Shown in pieces: positions 44,449 to 54,196 of a stretch of 64,000 bases of DNA. Source of the stretch: Tricholoma matsutake. Lineage: Eukaryota > Basidiomycota > Agaricomycetes > Agaricales > Tricholomataceae. The stretch's first letter is position 1. Every line of letters begins with the position of its first letter. Both the position numbers and the translations under genes were made by a program. A model generated the notes under the pieces. It saw nothing but the letters and a program-made list of their open reading frames with translations, was not told where the DNA came from and made no database searches. The stretch spans positions 3,038,001-3,102,000 of the forward strand of contig AP026539.1 of the NCBI GenBank assembly GCA_026075535.2, in the 5' to 3' direction.

Positions 44449-44874
44449 TGTAAGGGGACTAAGGGGGTGCCCTGTGTGTTTTTCCTATTTTTTATGTTCG
44501 TCCCATATTTTTCCCCACCTCATTTCCTTCTATTCTTCATTTTCTATGATTTTTCCGGATTTTATTACTAATTTTCCCTTGCTATCATGTTTGTATATGT
44601 TGACACTTTTATATTTAGAGGCGGAGTACCCCTTCCGACACATACCCCTTGGTATGATGTCATTCGGCGGCCTTGTTCCGCCTATCTCCGCCTTTTTCTA
44701 TTTTTAGGTTATATTTGATTTTTGTCGTCTTCACATATACTGGGCATCAGCAAGGGGATCCTTAGAGTTTTCTCTTCGGATTTCCCTTTGCTAGGTGCGC
44801 CCCCAATGCCTGTATTATGTAGTATAATTTTAACTTCGGATTTCCCTTTGCTAGAGGCTTAGGTTGCCCTTATA
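44449..44874 (+). repeat. Element D 5' LTR
   Basis: 426 bp. It holds a short direct repeat, CTTCGGATTTCCCTTTGCTA, seen twice (about 44776 and 44834). The sequence after it (GTAGAAAACTCTCCCC) is not a primer-binding site that I recognise. Confidence 0.94.
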
Positions 44875-45040
44875 GTAGAAAACTCTCCCCTAAGGCCCGA
44901 AAATCGCGAACGCGCTGCCCAAAATAGGCAGGTACGGACTGGATGACGCTTCCCAAAGCTCCACAGAGTCCCTACACACCGTTCCAGATACTCTCGCCTT
45001 TATTGCGCCGCCATTTTCGCCAAACGCGCTCCCTAGCGAC

Positions 45041-46159
45041 ATGGACGCATCAGAACGCTTCGACGCGCTTGAAAGCGACGTTTCCGGAATGCGCGCGCAA
45101 ATCGACTCGCTTAAATCTACGATTGAAAACTTCGTTAGGACCCTCCAGGCTAACCCTATGACTAATAGTTCCCCCTTCACGACTCCAAGCGCACCCAACA
45201 ACGATGTTTTGCCAAACGCGTCCACTAAGGAACGTGCCCAGATCAAACCGTCCCCCCCCGCCGAATTTAATGGTGCACGTGCGCAGGGACGTGCATTCCT
45301 TAATTCCTGTGAGTTATACATTAGTCTCCAGTCACATCAATTCGTCGATGAGGCTGCAAAAATTTATTGGGCCTTCACATACATGAAATCTGAACGCGCC
45401 TATCTCTATGTGGACCGTATCCTACGTCAAACTAAAGAACTCGGTTCTCTACCTTTCTCCACTTGGGGTGACTTTCGAGCTGAGTTCGTACGCCACTTCT
45501 GCCCCCTCAATGAACGCCACCGAGCAGTGACACGACTTGAGTCATCCACTTACCACCAGGGACGTCGATCCGTGGACGACTATATCGATGAGTTCAAGGA
45601 TTTGGTGGACATGGCAGGGTATGGGAGTGGGTTACCAGTGGTGGTGAAGTTCCGACGGGGACTCAACCGAGAAATTCAGGACCAGATTGCACAGATGTTG
45701 GAAGGGCGCCCAGCGGACGATGATATCCTTGCTTGGTATGAAGCTGCTTCACTCTGTGACGAGAACCGACTCACAAATGCGGCGTTTAATGCTGCATTCC
45801 GTGCTCCAACTACCACTCATACACCCTACACCTTCAATTGAAGCCTCCCCCACCCTAACCCCATTCCTGCTCGTCAAACTCCCACACCAGCCGTCAATGT
45901 CCCAGTACCAATGGATGTTGATGCAGCCCGCAGCCGTGCACGTAAGTTGGATCTCTGCTACCATTGTGGGGAACCTGGATACAGGGCTGGAGCGTGTCCC
46001 CATCGTCAGGATATCCGCATGCTCACCCCCAAGGGACGAGACGAACTCCTGCAAGATCTGTTGGCACTTGTAGATGTTGAGGAAGCGAAGGATCAAGTTG
46101 CAGAGGAGGTTAAGCTGGAAGTTGTAGAGGAGCAGGATTTTCCTATTCGCAGCGAGTGA
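45041..46159 (+). pseudogene. Element D Gag with one in-frame TGA
   Basis: Starts at ATG 45041 (MDASERFDALESDV), with a short coiled-coil-like start, then the gag core (AFTYMKSERAYLYV, FRAEFVRHFCPLNERHRA, YIDEFKDLVDMAGYGSG). A TGA at 45839-45841 stops the frame after 266 codons; the same frame continues through PNPIPARQTPTP and a CCHC knuckle, CYHCGEPGYRAGAC (C-x2-C-x4-G-Y-x4-C, with Tyr where His is usual), to TGA at 46157. The internal TGA is one transition away from CGA. The pol frame begins open at 46114, 46 nt before the gag stop and one base back, so a -1 frameshift would make Gag-Pol. Confidence 0.85.
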
Positions 46160-49100
46160 ATCGTACGCCCTCACTGCCTGTCCATAACCGCTTTGAAGTC
46201 TTGTCAGTTGAATCCCTGGAGAATGAATCCATTTCTGTGACTGCTCCCCTCTCTGACCCTTCGAAGTTGGCTAAAGACGTACCTGCTCTCCCCATCTCTC
46301 CTTCTACTCCACGTCCCAAAATTAAATCATGGGAGCGTAAACTACCACGCAAGTATATTGTGGCATCCACTCCCTCTGCACATTCCTTAAACCTAGCCAT
46401 CGAACTGCAGACAACCGACACTGGACAGATACTCGGTGTCTCTGCGCTCCTGGACTCTGGTGCGACTGGTCTCTTCATCAATTCCCATCTGGTACAACAA
46501 CATCGTCTAAATACTCGCTCACTCTCACGTCCGATACCTGTATATAATGTGGATGGATCCCCAAATGAAGCTGGTGCCATCCGAGAGGTTGCAGACCTGG
46601 TTCTCCGTTACAAAGATCATAGTGAGCATGCCCTTTTTGCTGTCACTCAATTAGGAAAGCAAAAGGCGATTTTGGGATATCCATGGCTTCGAGACCATAA
46701 CCCAGAGGTCGACTGGTGCACCGGGGAGGTTACCATGAGCCGATGTCCATCCCGCTGTCGGACATGTTTCACAGAAGCCAGGCAAGAACGTCGTGGACAG
46801 AAGGCGGCAATACGACGAACTCAGAAGTGTCGTGCTGGACCCCTGCCTATACCTGAAGTAGAATTGGAAGGGGTTCCTGATCTAATGCCGGACTCGGATG
46901 ATGATGATGAGGACCCAGAGGAAGTGGAGGAGGGTGATCGGATCTTCTACACTGCGATTCGCTCATCGCATGAGGTGTGTGCCACATCGAACATATCCCA
47001 ATGCCTCGCCGAGGCCTTCCACAAAAACAACGCTGCTAAATTCTCTACTAACTCCTTACTCCCTCATCTCCATGAGTTTGAAGACGTGTTCTCCAAGGAG
47101 TCATTCGACTCTCTTCCTGCGCGTAAGCCATGGGATCACGCGATTGAACTCACCCCCGGCGCAACCCCTTCATCCTGCAAGGTCTATCCTCTCTCTCTGG
47201 AGGAACAATGGCAGCTTGACCAGTTCATCGACGAGCACCTGGCCTCTGGACGTATTCGACCATCGAAGTCACCCATGGCCTCTCCCTTTTTCTTTGTCAA
47301 GAAGAAGGATGGCTCACTTCGACCGGTTCAAGACTACAGAAGACTCAACAACATCATGGTCAAAAATCGCTACCCACTACCCCTCATCTCCGAACTCGTA
47401 AACCAGCTCCGTGGAGCCCGATACTTCACCAAGCTCGATGTCCGTTGGGGCTATAATAATGTGAGGATAAAGGAGGGAGATGAGTGGAAGGCAGCCTTTC
47501 GTACCAACCGTGGTCTTTTTGAACCGCTTGTCATGTTCTTTGGCCTTACTAATAGCCCTGCCACCTTTCAGACCATGATGAACGACATCTTCCATGACCT
47601 CATCCTCGAAGGCGTTGTCTGCATCTATCTCGACGACATCCTCATCTTCACTCGCACGGTTGAAGAGCACCGTCGCATCACGCGCCTCGTCCTAGAGCGA
47701 CTTCGATGGTACAAACTCTACCTTCGTCAGGACAAATGCGAGTTCGAAAGGACCAAGATCGAGTACCTCGGCCTGATTATCTCGGAGGGTCAAGTGGAGA
47801 TGGATCCTATCAAGGTAAATGGGGTCACAGCTTGGCCTATGCCCATGAACAAGAAGGAGGTGCAGTCTTTCCTGGGCTTCATCAATTTTTATCGGCGTTT
47901 TATCAAGGATTTCTCACATCATGCACGACCGCTGTTTGACTTGACAGGAAAGGAGGCATGGAGGTGGGATAATGCACAACAGGAGGCGTTCGAAAAGCTT
48001 AAGGAGATGGTCACTTCCGCTCCGATCCTTACCTTTGCTGACGATTCGCATCCTTTTTGTGTAGAAGCCGACAGTTCTGACTTTGCGACGGGCGCTGTGT
48101 TGTCTCAGCAGTCTCCGGAGGACCAGAAGTGGCATCCTGTTGTGTTCTACTCCAAAAGCCTTAGTGCTGTAGAGAGAAACTACGAGATCCATGACAAGGA
48201 GATGTTGGCGATAATGCGTGCGCTTGAGGAGTGGCGACACTTCCTCGAGGGTGCCCAACACAAGGTGGAAATTTGGACGGATCACAAGAACCTCGAGTAC
48301 TTCATGACGGCCAAGAAATTGAACCGTCGTCAAGCTCGTTGGTCCCTGTATCTATCTAGATTCGACTTCTCCTTGCACCACCGTCCGGGTCGCAGCATGG
48401 GGAAGACCGATGCCCTATCCCGACGTGCAGACCATGGGGATGGCAGCAGTGACAACCAAAACATTGTGCTGTTGCAGCCAGACCTGTTCACCATTCGGGC
48501 ACTGGAAGGCATCGTACCCCAGGGCGAGGAGCGGGACATTCTACATGACATTCGTCGCGCAAACCATAGCGGTTTACATGAGGATGTTGTCGCCCGAGCT
48601 GTTAAAGAACTGAGGAAGGGATCAACCCTTTCCTTACGTGCGGCAGAGTGGGCTGAAAAGGAGGACTTGTTGTATTTCAGGGATCGCATCTATGTTCCCA
48701 ATGACCCAGACCTTCGCCGGCGCATCATATCCCAACACCATGACTCACAGATTGCTGGCCACCCCGGACGCTGGAAGACCTTGGAGCTCACCTCACGGAA
48801 CTATTGGTGGCCACAAATGTCACGGCTCATTGGTCAGTATTGTCGCACTTGTGACCTTTGCTTATGCACCAAGGTCCCTCGTCGCAAGCCTATTGGTGAG
48901 CTACACCCTCTTCCTGTTCCAGAGAGTCGTTGGGATGTCATCAGCGTCGACTTTGTGGTGGAATTGCCAGAGTCAAACAGGTTTGATGCGGTGATGTGCA
49001 CAGTTGACTCAGTGGGAAAACGCGCTCACTTCATTCCCACTCACACCACTGTCAGTGCCCTAGGTGCCGCTCGACTCTACCTCCACCACGTGTGGAAGTT

Positions 49101-50058
49101 ACATGGACTTCCTGGTGCCTTCCTCTCGGATCGTGGCCCTCAGTTCATGGCAGAGTTCACTCGTGAGCTGTACCGACTCCTGGGGATCAAACTCCTCGCT
49201 TCAACTGCTTATCACCCACAAACTGATGGCCAGACGGAGCGAGTCAACCAGGAACTGGAGCAGTACATCCGCCTCTTTGTCAATGAATGCCAGGACGATT
49301 GGGATGATCTCCTTCCTTTGGCCGAGTTTGGGTACAACAACCATGTCCATGCTTCCACTCAACAGACCCCTTTCCTCTTAGACACTGGACGACATCCACG
49401 CATGGGATTTGAACCTTGCCAAACTCCCTCACACATCGAGACAGTGAATGAGTTCACAGAACGCATGAGGGATAGCTTGGAGGAGGCAAGGGCAGCCTTA
49501 GCAAAGGCAAAGGACGACATGGCACGATTTTACAACCAGCACCACTCCCCAACCCCTCAGTACAAGGTTGGTGATCGAGTTTATCTTGACTCCAGTGACA
49601 TCTCCACTACATGTCCATCCAAGAAACTCGCTCATCGCTTCTTGGGACCTTTCCCCATTGTCAAGTGCGTTGGAACACATGCCTATCATCTACGCCTCCC
49701 AGCCTCCATGTCCAGACTCCATCCCATCTTCCATGTCGTCAAATTGCTTCCAGCTCCCCCAGATCCGTTCCCGGGACGCCATTCACACCCACCACCACCA
49801 CCTACAGTGATCAAGGGAGAACCCCAATATGAAGTTGAGTCAATCTTGGACAGCCGTTTGCGTCAAGGAAAACTCCAGTATTTGGTACATTGGAAGGGTT
49901 ATGGGTATGAGGAGAACTCATGGGTCGAAGAGTCTGACGTAAATGCCCCTCGGTTAATCAAGGAATTCCACCGACGGCACACTGCTGCACCGCGTCGCAT
50001 TCAAGTCACGGACTTTGGTCGTATACGATTTCGAATGCATCGGGGCGATGCATCTTAG
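46156..50058 (+). CDS. Element D Pol: protease, reverse transcriptase, RNase H, integrase, chromodomain
   Basis: An uninterrupted frame of 1300 codons counted from 46156; the true start is probably by -1 frameshift from gag, since no ATG begins the frame. Protease active site ALLDSGATGLF (D at about residue 100). RT with YLDD at residues 491-494. RNase H with EADSSDFATGAV and YEIHDKEMLAI. Integrase zinc region with His 861/862 and CRTCDLC, then catalytic Asp 932 (SVDFVV), Asp 992 (SDRGPQF) and Glu 1028 (TERVNQ), exactly D-D(35)-E. The chromodomain at about residues 1225-1277 (YEVESILDSRLRQ ... WKGYGYEENSW) keeps its aromatic positions; such domains direct integration to heterochromatin in chromoviruses. 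All catalytic residues are present. Confidence 0.95.
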   Translation: MNRTPSLPVHNRFEVLSVESLENESISVTAPLSDPSKLAKDVPALPISPSTPRPKIKSWERKLPRKYIVASTPSAHSLNLAIELQTTDTGQILGVSALLDSGATGLFINSHLVQQHRLNTRSLSRPIPVYNVDGSPNEAGAIREVADLVLRYKDHSEHALFAVTQLGKQKAILGYPWLRDHNPEVDWCTGEVTMSRCPSRCRTCFTEARQERRGQKAAIRRTQKCRAGPLPIPEVELEGVPDLMPDSDDDDEDPEEVEEGDRIFYTAIRSSHEVCATSNISQCLAEAFHKNNAAKFSTNSLLPHLHEFEDVFSKESFDSLPARKPWDHAIELTPGATPSSCKVYPLSLEEQWQLDQFIDEHLASGRIRPSKSPMASPFFFVKKKDGSLRPVQDYRRLNNIMVKNRYPLPLISELVNQLRGARYFTKLDVRWGYNNVRIKEGDEWKAAFRTNRGLFEPLVMFFGLTNSPATFQTMMNDIFHDLILEGVVCIYLDDILIFTRTVEEHRRITRLVLERLRWYKLYLRQDKCEFERTKIEYLGLIISEGQVEMDPIKVNGVTAWPMPMNKKEVQSFLGFINFYRRFIKDFSHHARPLFDLTGKEAWRWDNAQQEAFEKLKEMVTSAPILTFADDSHPFCVEADSSDFATGAVLSQQSPEDQKWHPVVFYSKSLSAVERNYEIHDKEMLAIMRALEEWRHFLEGAQHKVEIWTDHKNLEYFMTAKKLNRRQARWSLYLSRFDFSLHHRPGRSMGKTDALSRRADHGDGSSDNQNIVLLQPDLFTIRALEGIVPQGEERDILHDIRRANHSGLHEDVVARAVKELRKGSTLSLRAAEWAEKEDLLYFRDRIYVPNDPDLRRRIISQHHDSQIAGHPGRWKTLELTSRNYWWPQMSRLIGQYCRTCDLCLCTKVPRRKPIGELHPLPVPESRWDVISVDFVVELPESNRFDAVMCTVDSVGKRAHFIPTHTTVSALGAARLYLHHVWKLHGLPGAFLSDRGPQFMAEFTRELYRLLGIKLLASTAYHPQTDGQTERVNQELEQYIRLFVNECQDDWDDLLPLAEFGYNNHVHASTQQTPFLLDTGRHPRMGFEPCQTPSHIETVNEFTERMRDSLEEARAALAKAKDDMARFYNQHHSPTPQYKVGDRVYLDSSDISTTCPSKKLAHRFLGPFPIVKCVGTHAYHLRLPASMSRLHPIFHVVKLLPAPPDPFPGRHSHPPPPPTVIKGEPQYEVESILDSRLRQGKLQYLVHWKGYGYEENSWVEESDVNAPRLIKEFHRRHTAAPRRIQVTDFGRIRFRMHRGDAS

Positions 50059-50069
50059 AGAGGGGGTGA

Positions 50070-50495
50070 TGTAAGGGGACTAAGGGGGTGCCCTGTGTGT
50101 TTTTCCTATTTTTTATGTTCGTCCCATATTTTTCCCCACCTCATTTCCTTCTATTCTTCATTTTCTATGATTTTTCCGGATTTTATTACTAATTTTCCCT
50201 TGCTATCATGTTTGTATATGTTGACACTTTTATATTTAGAGGCGGAGTACCCCTTCCGACACATACCCCTTGGAATGATGTCATTCGGCGGCCTTGTTCC
50301 GCCTATCTCCGCCTTTTTCTATTTTTAGGTTATATTTGATTTTTGTCGTCTTCACATATACTGGGCATCAGCAAGGGGATCCTTAGAGTTTTCTCTTCGG
50401 ATTTCCCTTTGCTAGGTGCGCCCCCAATGCCTGTATTATGTAGTATAATTTTAACTTCGGATTTCCCTTTGCTAGAGGCTTAGGTTGCCCTTATA
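50070..50495 (+). repeat. Element D 3' LTR
   Basis: 426 bp, identical by eye to the 5' LTR except one base. Followed by GACCT at 50496-50500. Confidence 0.94.
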
Positions 50496-50500
50496 GACCT

Positions 50501-51004
50501 GAATATTCCACGACCTTCGAAGAAACTTATGGAGAAACAAGTTGGCCCATATGCAATCTCTAAAGTGATCTCACCTAATGCAGTAGTGCTAAAATTACCC
50601 CAATCATTTAAGATTGATCCCGAGATTAACGTATCCCGCTTACACCCTTACCGTCCGCCCACTATTCCTGGCCAACAAATTACTCCACAACCTCCGATAA
50701 TAGTAGAAGGTGCTCCAGAATACATAGTTGAAGAAATTCTAGACTCACGTCTTCGACGGAACAAATTGGAGTTCTTAATAAAGTGGAAAAACTATACCGA
50801 CAAAAATAATTTGTGGGAACCTGAAGAGAATTGTAAGCGAGCACATAACGTGATCACCCAATTCTTTAAACGTAATCCGAATGCTCCACATCATATTGCG
50901 AGAATGGTGTATGAGGGGATAAAATTCCAGCCTTACCAAAATTTCACAGAGGGGACAAACATAATATTTTCTTGCCTGGAAGTCGAGACATAAAAGGGGG
51001 GTAA
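50501..51004 (+). pseudogene. Element C pol C-terminus with chromodomain (first copy)
   Basis: Continuation of element C after D. The frame 50529-50993 has VGPYAISKVISPNAVVLKLP, INVSRLHPYRPPTIPG and a chromodomain, EYIVEEILDSRLRRNKLEFL then KWKNYTDKNNLWEPEENC. It ends just before LTR2; AAAAGGGGGG is the polypurine tract. The N-terminal part of the domain begins upstream at 44400-44443 (EYKVCDLVWLSTKDL). Confidence 0.85.
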
Positions 51005-51415
51005 TGTTAGGAAACAGCCCCATTACCTAATAAAATTTCATTTTCATTTTATTATGTCGAATTACACTACATTACACCAAATGATGCCAAATGACGCTAC
51101 ACTTTGATAGCGTGAGAATATTATTTCGCATGCATCACTATGTATGTGCCTGTATGTGCACATCGGTAACAACAATGTACAATATATGTAACATAGTATA
51201 TAAACCCTAAATATATGCCTAGGGGACCCCAGTTGTGTTCTCTTAGGTATTCCACCTATGTTTTCGGTGTGAAAGGCCTATCTCAACAAACTTACCTATT
51301 AATAACCCCTCGCATCAAAACCATCAATTCCCCATCACGCGCGTGGATCCCACCCCCTTCTTGTAGAGAGAACCCACATGGTCTTAGCTAGCAGATAGTG
51401 GGTGTCGCCCTAACA
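51005..51415 (+). repeat. Element C LTR2, internal LTR of a different subfamily (411 bp)
   Basis: TGTTAGGAAACA...CCTAACA. It has the forms GACCCCAGTTG and GTTTTCGGTGTGAAAGGCC, shared with the minus-strand LTR at 15948-16349 and not with LTR1 or LTR3. It is followed directly by AGTACAAAGTTGG, the internal pol sequence, not by a normal leader. Confidence 0.92.
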
Positions 51416-51962
51416 AGTACAAAGTTGGTGACTTGGTGTGGCTAAGTACCAAGGACCTAAATATTCCATGACCTTCAAGGAAACTTACAGAGAAACAAGT
51501 TGGCCCATATGTGATCTCTAAAGTGATCTCACCTAATGTGGTAGTGCTAAAATTACCCCGATCATTTAAGATTGATCCCAAGATTAACATATCCCGCCTA
51601 CGCCCTTACCGCCCGCCCACTATTCCTGGCCAACAAACTACTCCGCAACCTCCAATAATAGTAAAAGGTGCTCCAGAATACGTAGTTGAAGAAATTCTAG
51701 ACTCAAATCTTCAACGGAACAAATTGGAATTCTTAACAAAGTGGAAAAACTACACCGACGAAAATAATTCATGGGAACCCAAAGAGAATTGTAAGCGAGT
51801 GCATAATGCAATCGCCCAATTCCTTAAACGTAATCCGAATGCTCCACATCGCATTGCGAGAATGGTGTATCAGGGGATGAAATTCCAGCCTTACCAAAAT
51901 TTCACAGAGGGGACAGACGTAATATTTTCTCACCTGGAAGTCGAGGCATAAAAAGGGGGTAA
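51416..51962 (+). pseudogene. Element C pol C-terminus with chromodomain (second copy, 5'-truncated)
   Basis: Begins KVGDLVWLSTKDL in the middle of the pol C-terminal domain and runs to the polypurine tract before LTR3. The frame 51511-51951 repeats the chromodomain (EYVVEEILDSNLQRNKLEF ... NNSWEPKENC). It differs from the first copy at many positions, so this is not a fresh local duplication. Confidence 0.85.
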
Positions 51963-52364
51963 TGTTAGGAAACCACCCCATTACCTAATAAAATTTCATT
52001 TTTATTTTATTATGTTGAATTACGCTACATGACGCCAAATGATGCTACACTTTGGTAGCGTGAGAATTTTATTTCGCACGCATCAATATGTACATGCATG
52101 TATGAACGTGTCAGTAACAACAATGTACAATATATGTAACATAGTATATAAACCTTAAATATACACCTAGGAGACCCTAGTTGTGTTCTCTTAGGTATTC
52201 CACCTACACTTTTGGTGTGAAAAGCCTTTGTCAACAAACTCACCTATTAATAACCCCTTGCATCAAAACCATCAATTCCCCCATCATGAGCGCAGATCCC
52301 ACCCCCTTCTTGTAGAGAGAACCCACACGGTCTTAGCTAGCAGATAGTGGGTGTCACCCTAACA
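51963..52364 (+). repeat. Element C LTR3 (402 bp)
   Basis: TGTTAGGAAACC...CCTAACA, same length and diagnostic forms as LTR1; followed by ATATC (52365-52369), the partner of the duplication before LTR1. Confidence 0.93.
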
Positions 52365-54141
52365 ATATCAGAAATGGCAGAGGCAGCAGGGACAGGATTA
52401 GCAGTGGGGACAGGATCAGCAGTGGGGATGGGATCAGCAGCGGGGATGGGATCAGCAGCGGGGATGGGATCAGCAGCGGGGATGGGATCAGCAGCGGGGA
52501 TGGGATCAGCAGTGGGGACGGGATCAGCAGTGGGGATGGGATTGGCCTTAACTTCAGCATCAGCACTGGTTCAATCCACAGGTGAGGAGTGGATTGATTT
52601 TGCTATTCTTTTTGAACAAATGCAGTGAGTTGTACTGCCTACCACCAATCACAACCCATCATTGATTGTCACAGTGGCAGTGCTAGTGTTGCCATTGGCT
52701 CAGCCGAGGTTTTTCAATAAAATGGCTATAGCATACCAGATAAATTTCCTAAATTCACTAGGATATTTGAGCATATGGACGATCCCATAAGCCGAGGGGT
52801 CTTCTGCCAACATTATCTGATCGGATCCCCCGTTCCTGACTTATTCACTCGGCTTTGATTTCAAGCCAAGCCATCAAGCCGAATGTTGTTTGTTAAATAA
52901 CTCAGGGACAATTGATCGGTTCAACTAATTTTGGCAGACAGCCCCTCGGCTTATGGGCCCATCCACATGCTCAAATATCTTTGTGAATTTAGGAAATTTA
53001 CCTGGCATGCTATAGCCATTTTATTGAAAAACCTCGGCTGAGCCAGTGGCAACACTACGACGACGACAATGTCACCAGGATTGAATTATGAGACAAAGTC
53101 TGTCGACTTGGTAAATCACCTCACATTTCTGACATGCAAGCTGTTGAACGGGAGAGAGAAGCTCTCACATCTCACATGGTAACCTTAACGCAGTTACAAA
53201 ATGCTGCCAACATTGCCGATCATGACATTGCTCCCTCATGGATCACCCATGATAACAAAGGGGAATTTGATACCCCCGGTGACCTGGATGATGACAGTGC
53301 TGTGGCATCAGGCCTGTCAGATCTCCCAGCCCACACACATGCTATTCCAGTTGAGGAGCAACAAGTATACCTCCCCTCTAATGGCAATCTTGCAGATGTA
53401 GAGATTAACCTCCACAAGATCCAGGCAAACCGACTGCTGCACCAGCTGCAGGAGCTCATTGCCAACAAATCATTTCAATATTCACACATCATTCAAGTGG
53501 CACCACGAAAGGGAGTTCACACCCAGTCACGAGCTATTGTCCACAAGTTGGTTAACAAAATTGGCCTGCATGCCTGAATGTATAACCATTGTCATAGCCA
53601 AATGCTGGCACTGGATTGTGATGATGACACATTGAGTATGTTTCAGCAGTTATCCAAGGATGACCTCAATGCCAGCACAGCTATTTTGAATCTGAATGTA
53701 CCTGGTTCCACCTCTGTTTGTCTGTCCTGGATTTGGCATAATTCCCACATTCATACTGGTCTCATGGCCAATGCCAATGCCATTCCCATTCCCGATGCCA
53801 TTGCTGATGCCGGCCAATTCTGGGAATGTAAATATATTTTGTAGCCATCCATATTCATTGTACTAACAATTTTCATAGTCAGGCAAGTACATTGGCTTCA
53901 TTCACGGGCTCAGAGAAATCGATGGAGGGAGGAATTTCTACTGGTCACATATGAAATGCAGTGGACTGTGCGGTATTTCATCTATCACAGCCAACAGTGG
54001 CAGTCAGCCTCACAGTCCGAGAATACCCTTCCCAGTCCACTAGCCTATGCTAATCGCCAGCACGCTTCATGGTATGAATTAGCATTGAGGGCTGACAATG
54101 CATTTAGATCAACAAATGCCAATTATATCTCCCCTCTCTGA
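52365..54141 (+). pseudogene. CxC2-KDZ transposase, 3' part
   Basis: Resumes after element C with EMAEAAGTG, then a GMGSA repeat (52395-52550) and GEEWIDFAILFEQM. An intron (GTGAGT...TCACAG, about 52627-52674) and the foldback MITE (52686-53055) follow. Then DKVCRLGKSPHISDMQAVER (with TGA at 53089 just before), a long helical-looking part (LHKIQANRLLHQLQELIANK, YSHIIQVAPRKGVHTQSRA), a stop after NKIGLHA at about 53575, and AILNLNVPGSTSVCLSWIW. The intron 53828-53878 joins to RQVHWLHSRAQRNRWREEF and EMQWTVRYFIYHSQQW. The end is NANYISPL at 54141. This C-terminal layout is the one seen in full-length CxC2-KDZ proteins. Confidence 0.87.
52686..53055. mobile_element. Foldback MITE (370 bp) in the transposase gene
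   Basis: Arms of about 125 bp pair with each other: GTGTTGCCATTGGCTCAGCC at 52686 against the complement of GGCTGAGCCAGTGGCAACAC ending at 53055, and further in ATTTCCTAAATTCAC against GTGAATTTAGGAAAT. TA lies directly outside both ends (52684-52685 and 53056-53057), consistent with a Tc1/mariner-type TA duplication. There is no coding sequence. Confidence 0.88.
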
Positions 54142-54196
54142 CTGAAAAGGGGCATGTATTATGTAAACATGATTATCTTGATCACCAACCACAACC

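Larger units (their letters stand above)
44449..50495 (+). mobile_element. Element D: young Ty3/gypsy chromovirus (6,047 bp)
   Basis: LTRs 44449-44874 and 50070-50495 (426 bp each) start TGTAAGG and end CTTATA, and are flanked by the 5-bp duplication GACCT (44444-44448 and 50496-50500). I see a single difference between the LTRs (GGTATGATG against GGAATGATG), which points to a very recent insertion. The internal part has gag (45041-46159) and one uninterrupted pol (46156-50058). A purine-rich tract, AGAGAGGGGGTGA, precedes the 3' LTR. The only obvious lesion is a TGA in gag at 45839. Confidence 0.96.
38304..52364 (+). mobile_element. Element C: compound Ty3/gypsy chromovirus with three LTRs and nested insertions
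   Basis: The outer LTRs are 38304-38705 and 51963-52364. The flanks ATATC at 38299-38303 and 52365-52369 are a perfect 5-bp duplication, so the 14,061-bp block behaves as one insertion. Inside: leader, gag (39200), pol, a third LTR (51005-51415) and a second partial copy of the 3' coding end (51416-51962). Element D (44449-50495) and a hAT-like MITE (39821-40644) are nested in it. The block interrupts the KDZ transposase gene; deleting it with one ATATC rejoins THIS to EMAEAA in frame. Confidence 0.95.
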
